From positions 2,187,001 through 2,251,000 of the forward strand of contig NZ_QYUL01000001.1 in the NCBI RefSeq assembly GCF_003590795.1: a DNA stretch of 64,000 nt, given 5' to 3'. This document shows, piece after piece, positions 58,299 through 64,000 of the stretch (the first letter of the stretch is position 1; each line of letters starts with the position of its first letter). The position numbers were made by a program, and so were the translations under genes. Source of the stretch: Azospirillum cavernae. Lineage in GTDB: Bacteria; Pseudomonadota; Alphaproteobacteria; Azospirillales; Azospirillaceae. Below the pieces are notes generated by a model that was given only the letters and a program-made list of their open reading frames with translations, did no database searches and was not told the DNA's origin.

Positions 58299-58374
58299 TG
58301 GTGATCCGGGTGGGATTCGAACCCACGGCCACATGATTAAAAGTCACGTGCTCTACCAACTGAGCTACCGGATC
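58299..58374 (-). tRNA. tRNA-Lys (anticodon UUU)
   Basis: A 73-nt body plus encoded CCA. The acceptor stem is GATCCGG/CCGGATC, the D arm reads TAGCTCAGTTGGTAGAGC, the anticodon loop CTTTTAA gives UUU, and the T arm reads GTGGGTTCGAATCCCAC. The 3' end faces the integrase side, and such 3' ends are classic integration targets. It lies downstream of coaD on the same strand. Confidence 0.95.
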
Positions 58375-58473
58375 GAAACTCTGCTGAACAGGAGGGGCGC
58401 TGAAAAGGCCGCGTCCCGTTCAAGGTGGGCGCACCATAGGGAGACGCGTCGCGAAGGTCAAGCGTGGGTTTGA

Positions 58474-58505
58474 GGGGGGCGTGCAAGAAAATGCCGCCCT
58501 CCCCC
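58474..58505 (-). terminator. GC-rich hairpin downstream of coaD
   Basis: GGGGGGCG (58474-58481) can pair imperfectly with CGCCCTCCCCC (58495-58505), 18 bases after the coaD stop on the minus strand. There is no T run, so termination strength is uncertain. Confidence 0.35.
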
Positions 58506-58522
58506 ACGCCGACCCAAAATCG

Positions 58523-59089
58523 TTACGACAGCGTTTGCACCGGCTTGCTGCCGCCCTCGCTGACCGCTTCCAAGGCGAAACGTTCGGCCAGACGTTCGGC
58601 CACGCGCGGCGAGACGAAATGGCGGATGTCGCCGCCCAGTCGCCCGATCTCTTTCACGAAGCGCGAGGAGATGAACTGGTGGCGTTCCGACGACATCAGG
58701 AAAATCGTTTCGACTTTCGGATTCAACCGAGCGTTCATGCCCGCCATCTGGAACTCATACTCAAAGTCCGAGACGGCGCGCAGGCCACGGATGATGACGC
58801 CAGCGTTCATTTCGATGGCGAAATGCATCAACAGCGTGTCGAAGGCGCGCACCTCGATGCTGGCGGCGGTGGTCAGACCGGCCACATCCTCGCGCACCAT
58901 CGCCACCCGTTCGTCGGTGGAATAGAGCGGCCCTTTGCCGGCGTTGCGGGCAACGCCGACGATGAGATGATCCACCTGCCGCGAGGCGCGCTGGATGATG
59001 TCCAGATGGCCGTTGGTGATCGGGTCGAAGGTGCCGGGATAGACACCGATCCGGCCCTTGGCGCTGGTTTCGGACACGCTCGTCACCAT
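58523..59089 (-). CDS. coaD: pantetheine-phosphate adenylyltransferase
   Basis: A 188-residue enzyme of CoA synthesis that joins 4'-phosphopantetheine and ATP. It has the nucleotidyltransferase TxGH motif (GVYPGTFDPITNGHLDIIQR), the phosphopantetheine-binding LLMHFA region, RGLRAVSDFEYEFQM and the ISSR signature (FISSRFVKEI). ATG 59089 fits the family N-terminus; longer frames run antisense to gyrA. It lies 25 bases after gyrA on the same strand, the order usual in alphaproteobacteria. Confidence 0.95.
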   Translation of the reverse strand: MVTSVSETSAKGRIGVYPGTFDPITNGHLDIIQRASRQVDHLIVGVARNAGKGPLYSTDERVAMVREDVAGLTTAASIEVRAFDTLLMHFAIEMNAGVIIRGLRAVSDFEYEFQMAGMNARLNPKVETIFLMSSERHQFISSRFVKEIGRLGGDIRHFVSPRVAERLAERFALEAVSEGGSKPVQTLS

Positions 59090-59114
59090 GGAAGCACCTT
59101 TCTTCGCCCTTCCG

Positions 59115-61931
59115 TTACTCGGACGCGTCACCGGGAGTCCCGGCGCTGTCGCCCTGCCCGTCCGTCGGGCCAACACCCGTCGCATCGCCATCGACGACGT
59201 CCACAACGCCATCCACAGCGTCGACATCGCCGTTTTCACCCTCGTCCTCGGCGATCGAGGCGACCGACACCACCCGCTCCTCCGCGCCGACGCGGAACAG
59301 CGTGACGCCCAGCGTCTTGCGGCCCGCCGCCCGCACATCGTGCAGCGGCATACGGATCACCTGCCCGCCATTCGTCACCATCATCACCTGATGGCTGGCC
59401 TCGACCGGGAAGGTGGCGACGATGGAGCCGTTGCGCTCGCCCATCTCCATGTTCCAGATGCCCTGGCCGCCACGGCCCGTCACCCGGTATTCGTACGACG
59501 AGGTGCGCTTGCCATAGCCGCGATCCGACACGGTCAGGATGTATTGCTCCAGCCGCTTGAGGTCTTCGTAGCGCTCCGGCGTCAGCGTCACCGAATCGGC
59601 GGCGACCTCGTCGGCCTCAGGGGCGGCTTCGCCCTCCATCTCGACGCCTTCGTCGCGGCGCATCTTGAAGAAGACGGCGCGTTCTTCCGCCGAGGCTTCG
59701 ACATGGCGGAGCATCGACATCGAGACCACCTCGTCGCCGTCGCCCAGCTTGATGCCGCGCACGCCGGTGGAAGTGCGCCCGGCGAAGACGCGGACGTCGT
59801 CAACCTGGAAGCGGATGCATTTGCCGCCGCTGGTCGCCAACAACACATCGTCGCTTTCCTGGCAGGTGCGGACGGCGATCAGACGCTCGTCCTCCTCCTC
59901 CAGCTTCATGGCGATCAGGCCATTCGAGCGGATGTTGGCGAAATCCGACATGCGGTTGCGGCGGACGTTGCCCTTCGACGTCGCGAAGACGACGTGCAGA
60001 TCCGACCACGCGGCCTCGTCCTCGGGCAAGGGCAGCACGGTGGTGATGGTTTCGCCGTCGATCAGCGGCAGCAGATTGACGAAGGCCTTGCCGCGCGCCT
60101 GCGGGTTGCCCAGCGGCAGACGGTAAACCTTCAGCTTGTAGACCATGCCGCGAGTCGAGAAGAGCAGCAGCGGCGTGTGGGTGTTGGCGACGAACAGGTC
60201 GCTGACCGCGTCCTCCGCCTTCATCGACATGCCCGACCGGCCCTTGCCGCCGCGCTTCTGCGCCCGGTAGGTGGAGAGCGGAACGCGCTTCACATAGCCC
60301 GACTGGCTGACGGTGACGACCATCTCCTCGCGCTGGATCAGGTCTTCGATGTCGGCCTCGAACTCCAGCTCCTGGATTTCGGTGCGGCGCGGCGTGCCGA
60401 AGCGTTCCTTCATCTCGACGAGTTCGTCGCGCAGGATGCCAAGCAGCTTCGGGCGGTTGGCCAGCGTTTCCAGGAAATCGGCGATCTGGTCGGTGACGTC
60501 CTTCAACTCCGCCCCGATCTTGTCGCGCTCCAGCCCGGTCAGGCGGTGCAGACGCAGATCCAGGATGGCGCGGGCCTGCTGGTCGGAAATGCGGTAGGTG
60601 CCTTGCGGGCTGACGCCCCGGCCCGGCTCGTCGATCAACTCGATCAGCGGGCCGACGTCGTGCACCGGCCATTCGCGGACGGCGATCTCCTCGCGCGCCC
60701 ACACCGGATCGGGGGCGCTGCGGATCAACTGGATCATCGCGTCGAGGTTGGCGACGGCGACGGCCAAGCCGACCAAGGTGTGCGCCCGCTCGCGCGCCTT
60801 GCCCAACAGGAATTCGGTGCGGCGGGTGATGACCTGCTCGCGGAACTGGACGAAGGCCTCGACGATCTGCCGGAGATTCATCAGTTCCGGGCGACCGCCG
60901 CGCAGCGCCAGCATGTTGACGCCGAAGGACGTCTGAAGCTGGGTGTGGCGGAACAGTTGGGCCAGGACGACTTCCGGCACCGCGTCGCGCTTCAGCTCGA
61001 CCACCACGCGGACGCCGTCGCGGTCGGATTCGTCACGCAGATCGGAAATGCCCTCGATGATCTTGTCGTTGACCACCTCGCCGATGCGTTCCATCAGCTT
61101 GGACTTGTTGACCTGGAACGGAATCTCGGTGGCGACGATGGCGAAGCGGTCCTTGCGGATCTCTTCAATGTTGGTCTTGGCGCGCAGGATGACCGAGCCG
61201 CGCCCGAAGCTCAAACCCGCCCGGCTGCCCGAGCGGCCCAAAATCAGCCCGCCGGTCGGGAAATCGGGACCGGGGACGATCTCCAACAACTCTTCGTCGG
61301 TGACGTCGTTGTTGTCGATGTAGGCGCAACAGGCGTCGATCACCTCGCCCAGATTGTGGGGCGGGATGTTGGTCGCCATGCCGACGGCGATGCCGCTGGC
61401 CCCATTGACCAGGATGTTGGGGAAGCGCGCCGGGACGACGGTCGGCTCGCGCCCGGAATCGTCGTAGCTCGCCTGAAAATCAATGGTGTCCTTGTCGATG
61501 TCGTCGAGCAGCGCCTCCGCCGACTTGGCCAGACGCGCCTCGGTGTAGCGCATCGCCGCCGCCGGATCGCCGTCCATCGAGCCGAAATTGCCCTGCCCGT
61601 CGATCAACGGCAGGCGCATGGAGAAATCCTGCGCCATGCGGACCATGGCGTCGTAAATCGCGCTGTCGCCGTGCGGGTGGTATTTACCCATCACGTCGCC
61701 GACGATGCGGGCGGATTTCTTATAGGGCTTGGTCGAGTCGTACCCGCCCTCTTTCATCGCGTAGAGGATTCGCCGGTGCACCGGCTTCAGCCCGTCGCGA
61801 ACGTCGGGCAGAGCGCGGCTCACAATCACGCTCATCGCGTAATCGAGATACGATTTGCGCATCTCGTCTTCGATGTTGATCGGAGCGATGTCGGAGGCGG
61901 GAGAAAGGGGCGCGTTGCTCAAGCAGGACAC
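59115..61931 (-). CDS. gyrA: DNA gyrase subunit A
   Basis: A 938-residue type IIA topoisomerase subunit. The quinolone-resistance-determining region reads [20 protein letters not shown], with serine at the position of E. coli Ser83 (HGDSA), so it looks quinolone-sensitive there. The catalytic tyrosine is in the AAMRYTE motif. The C-terminal beta-pinwheel has the GyrA box (QKRGGKGR). The start is GTG 61931; an in-frame TTG three codons later is possible. It ends in an acidic tail. It introduces negative supercoils with GyrB. Confidence 0.97.
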   Translation of the reverse strand: MSCLSNAPLSPASDIAPINIEDEMRKSYLDYAMSVIVSRALPDVRDGLKPVHRRILYAMKEGGYDSTKPYKKSARIVGDVMGKYHPHGDSAIYDAMVRMAQDFSMRLPLIDGQGNFGSMDGDPAAAMRYTEARLAKSAEALLDDIDKDTIDFQASYDDSGREPTVVPARFPNILVNGASGIAVGMATNIPPHNLGEVIDACCAYIDNNDVTDEELLEIVPGPDFPTGGLILGRSGSRAGLSFGRGSVILRAKTNIEEIRKDRFAIVATEIPFQVNKSKLMERIGEVVNDKIIEGISDLRDESDRDGVRVVVELKRDAVPEVVLAQLFRHTQLQTSFGVNMLALRGGRPELMNLRQIVEAFVQFREQVITRRTEFLLGKARERAHTLVGLAVAVANLDAMIQLIRSAPDPVWAREEIAVREWPVHDVGPLIELIDEPGRGVSPQGTYRISDQQARAILDLRLHRLTGLERDKIGAELKDVTDQIADFLETLANRPKLLGILRDELVEMKERFGTPRRTEIQELEFEADIEDLIQREEMVVTVSQSGYVKRVPLSTYRAQKRGGKGRSGMSMKAEDAVSDLFVANTHTPLLLFSTRGMVYKLKVYRLPLGNPQARGKAFVNLLPLIDGETITTVLPLPEDEAAWSDLHVVFATSKGNVRRNRMSDFANIRSNGLIAMKLEEEDERLIAVRTCQESDDVLLATSGGKCIRFQVDDVRVFAGRTSTGVRGIKLGDGDEVVSMSMLRHVEASAEERAVFFKMRRDEGVEMEGEAAPEADEVAADSVTLTPERYEDLKRLEQYILTVSDRGYGKRTSSYEYRVTGRGGQGIWNMEMGERNGSIVATFPVEASHQVMMVTNGGQVIRMPLHDVRAAGRKTLGVTLFRVGAEERVVSVASIAEDEGENGDVDAVDGVVDVVDGDATGVGPTDGQGDSAGTPGDASE

Positions 61932-62060
61932 TCATTCTTCGGTCGGCGTGCCGCCGCGACGCGGTCACGCTGGCCCTGCGGGCCGAAGGTTGCACCAGAA
62001 ACATAGCATCTTTCGCACATGCACACAACGCGGGCCGCCGCCCGCCCCGTCGCGGACGGG

Positions 62061-63407
62061 TCAGCGGTGGCTGAGATGCGCGAAGCGCAGCGAAAGGACG
62101 CTGACCGATACCACACTGGCGATGAGAATTCCCTCGAAAAGACCACGCGCCCCCCGCTCCAGCCCGAAGACCAGCAGGGCCGACACCGGGATCATCACCA
62201 CGGCGTAGGAAATGAAATGCAGCGCCGTCGGCATCCAGGCGTCGTGCCGCCCGCGCAGGGCGTTCGACATCACCGTCTGGCCGCCGTCGGCCACCAGAAT
62301 CCAGGCGCCAAAGGCGATCAGCGGGGCGACGCTGGCCAGCAACTCCGGGTCGGTGGTGTAGATGGCGCCGATCTGCTCCGGCAGCGCGTAATAGAGAACG
62401 CCGACCGCCGCCAGAATGGCGCTGGTCACGCCCAACCCGGTCCAGCCCGCCATCGCCATGTCGCGCTTGTCGCCCTGACCATAGGCGACGCCGACCCGCA
62501 CCGCCGTGGCCGACCCCAACCCGACCGCCGCCATGAAGGGCAGCGCGATCAGGTTCAGCCCAACGGTGTAGGAGCCGAGCGCCAACGGCGACACCATCCC
62601 GGCGAACAGGCCGAGCGCGGCGAAGGCCCCGCTTTCCACCCCGATGCTGAGACCGGCGGCGTAGCCCAGATGGCGTTGCCGCCCGGCCCCCGACCACCAA
62701 TCGGCCACCGGAACGCGGACCTGCCAACGGGCGTGGTCGCTCATCCACCAGGCGTAAGCGACGAGGCTCAGCCCCATCGCCCAGCGCACGATGGTCGTCG
62801 CCCAGGCCGAGCCGACGGCGCCCATGGCCGGAAAACCGCCATGGCCCCAGACCAGCGCCCAGGCCAGCAACCCGTTCGCCAGATTGCCCAGGATCATCAC
62901 GACCATGCCCGGCAGCGGGCGTTTGATGCCCTCCAGGAAAAAGCCGGTGGTGATGAACAGCATCATCCCCGGCGCGCCCAGACCCAGAACCGCCAGAACC
63001 GCCGCGCCACCCTGCGCCATCTCCTCCGTCTGGCCACCCAGCCGGAACAGCGGCACGCCCAGCAAGGAAATCAAGGCGAAGATCACCCCCAGCAGCAGGG
63101 CGTAGGGCATGGACCGCCGCCAGGAGCGCCCGCATTCGGCCTCGTTCCCCGCGCCCAGCGCGTGGGCGGCGATCATCACCGTGCCCATCAGCAGGCCGAC
63201 TCCGGTGCCCACCATGATGTTGCCCGGCAGATGGGCCAACCCGTAAAAGGCCAGCTCCTGCGCGGAATAGCGGGCGACGATGGCGGTGTCGACCGCCATC
63301 ATCACCATCAACCCGGCGCGCGAGACGATGACCGGCGCGGCCAGCCGCAACAGCTCCCCCACATGCGCGCGCAGGCGTTCGGCGGTGGACAGAAGGGGGG
63401 CGGTCAT
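62061..63407 (-). CDS. MATE-family multidrug/toxin exporter
   Basis: A 448-residue protein with twelve hydrophobic segments in two related halves, of the NorM-like MATE type. The N-terminal segments read LLRLAAPVIVSRAGLMVMMA then VDTAIVARYSAQELAFYGLA. The second half begins about residue 235 with GYAAGLSIGVESGAFAALGL. It exports cationic compounds against Na+ or H+. It is an independent gene, 129 bases upstream of gyrA. Confidence 0.92.
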   Translation of the reverse strand: MTAPLLSTAERLRAHVGELLRLAAPVIVSRAGLMVMMAVDTAIVARYSAQELAFYGLAHLPGNIMVGTGVGLLMGTVMIAAHALGAGNEAECGRSWRRSMPYALLLGVIFALISLLGVPLFRLGGQTEEMAQGGAAVLAVLGLGAPGMMLFITTGFFLEGIKRPLPGMVVMILGNLANGLLAWALVWGHGGFPAMGAVGSAWATTIVRWAMGLSLVAYAWWMSDHARWQVRVPVADWWSGAGRQRHLGYAAGLSIGVESGAFAALGLFAGMVSPLALGSYTVGLNLIALPFMAAVGLGSATAVRVGVAYGQGDKRDMAMAGWTGLGVTSAILAAVGVLYYALPEQIGAIYTTDPELLASVAPLIAFGAWILVADGGQTVMSNALRGRHDAWMPTALHFISYAVVMIPVSALLVFGLERGARGLFEGILIASVVSVSVLSLRFAHLSHR

Positions 63408-63609
63408 GATCGGTCACGCAGGGTTATGGTTCAAAAATGGGCAAAATGCCGCAAGGCTGGCCATTCTGAACGGCCTGACCAACAGGTCAAGGATTGTACA
63501 CAAAACCACGGGGACGGTTGCGCCGGACGCATGGCGCGGGCTTGCGCCGAACCCAGGGCGCGCCGATAGTCAGGCGACCACAGCCTTGCCGCGAAAGACG
63601 CCGCAGACG

Positions 63610-64000
63610 ATGACCGACGACGCGCTCGACCTACCCGGCGGATTCGCCCGCATCCGCCCCTGCCGCCATGGGCGGATGATGTACAACCCGAACGACGCCT
63701 ATGTCGGGCGCTCGCTGGACGTCTATGGCGAATATTCAGAGGCTGAAGCGTCGTTCCTGCGCTTTCTCGTCCGCCCCGGCGACATCGTGGTGGAGGCCGG
63801 GGCCAACATCGGCTCGCTGACCGTCGTTCTGGCCAAGGCGGTCGGGCCGGACGGCTGGGTGGTGGCCTATGAGCCGCAGCGCATTCCCTTTCAAATGCTG
63901 TGCAGCAACGCCCTGCTGGGCGGCTTCGCCAACATCGAGGCGCGCCCGACGGCGGCGGGCGCCGCGCCGGGCAGCATCGCCGTGCCGCAGCTCGACCCCA
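63610..64000 (+). CDS. FkbM-family methyltransferase, 3' part outside window
   Basis: A rightward gene starting ATG 63610, about 130 codons visible. SAM-binding motif I appears as IVVEAGANIGSLTVVLAKAV, then VVAYEPQRIPFQMLCSNALL with the acidic residue after the second strand, and NIEARPTAAG. This is the FkbM pattern, with the upstream EYSEAEASFLRFLVRPGD also typical. FkbM enzymes methylate sugars or other small hydroxyl groups. The visible part looks intact. Confidence 0.85.
   Translation, partial: MTDDALDLPGGFARIRPCRHGRMMYNPNDAYVGRSLDVYGEYSEAEASFLRFLVRPGDIVVEAGANIGSLTVVLAKAVGPDGWVVAYEPQRIPFQMLCSNALLGGFANIEARPTAAGAAPGSIAVPQLDP

Noticed and set aside
59058..62006. 982-codon plus-strand open frame
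   Set aside because: Antisense to gyrA and the start of coaD; composition typical of a reverse-strand shadow.

Overview
The window is high-GC DNA from an alphaproteobacterium, probably a member of the Rhodospirillales. This rests on codon usage biased to G/C in third positions and on the chromosomal block at the right edge: gyrA and coaD followed by a tRNA-Lys(UUU) gene, then a MATE exporter and an FkbM-type methyltransferase. I cannot name a species.

Three layers are nested. (1) Host chromosome occupies about 58.3-64.0 kb. (2) From the left edge to the 3' end of tRNA-Lys lies a tRNA-targeted integrative element. It carries a tyrosine integrase and small excisionase-like protein (17.5-19.0 kb), a DnaA-N-like replication protein, ParA and a DUF3102 protein, two paralogous antirepressor-type genes, a divergent HTH switch with palindromic operators, and cargo of lower GC. 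The cargo includes an IetA/IetS ATPase-subtilase pair, a 781-residue membrane protein, a PAS-like/LuxR regulator and a umuC remnant. Each antirepressor gene is preceded by a conserved three-hairpin leader that looks like a C4 (P1) / CI (P4) antisense RNA. The two leaders keep their hairpins but differ in the complementary segments, which covary within each copy, so they look like two orthogonal RNA switches. (3) Between the integrase stop codon and the tRNA a complete Mu-like transposable prophage of about 39 kb is inserted (about 19.03-58.19 kb).

The Mu-like prophage reads left to right: transposase-binding end sites, a secreted-protein cargo gene, leftward repressor, operators and early promoter, ner, a ParB-like gene, an opposite-strand cargo gene, MuA and MuB, a run of tiny overlapping early genes including DUF3164, gemA and mor, then lysis genes, terminase, portal, a com-mom DNA-modification module, MuF fused to a putative nuclease domain, protease/scaffold, head genes, and a long-tailed siphovirus-type tail with a 2115-residue tape measure. 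Two identical 19-bp motifs, each exactly 32 nt before a start codon, mark the lysis operon and the protease operon. These are the places where Mu has its Plys and PI late promoters. The two tail-assembly chaperone frames are joined by a canonical A AAA AAC slippery site followed by a perfect 12-bp stem-loop.

The system most worth a second look is the duplicated leader-RNA/antirepressor module (4.1-8.0 kb) wrapped around parA. The late-promoter motif, the frameshift signal, the relocated com-mom cassette, the 34-bp-spaced operator pairs and the opposite-strand early cargo gene follow.
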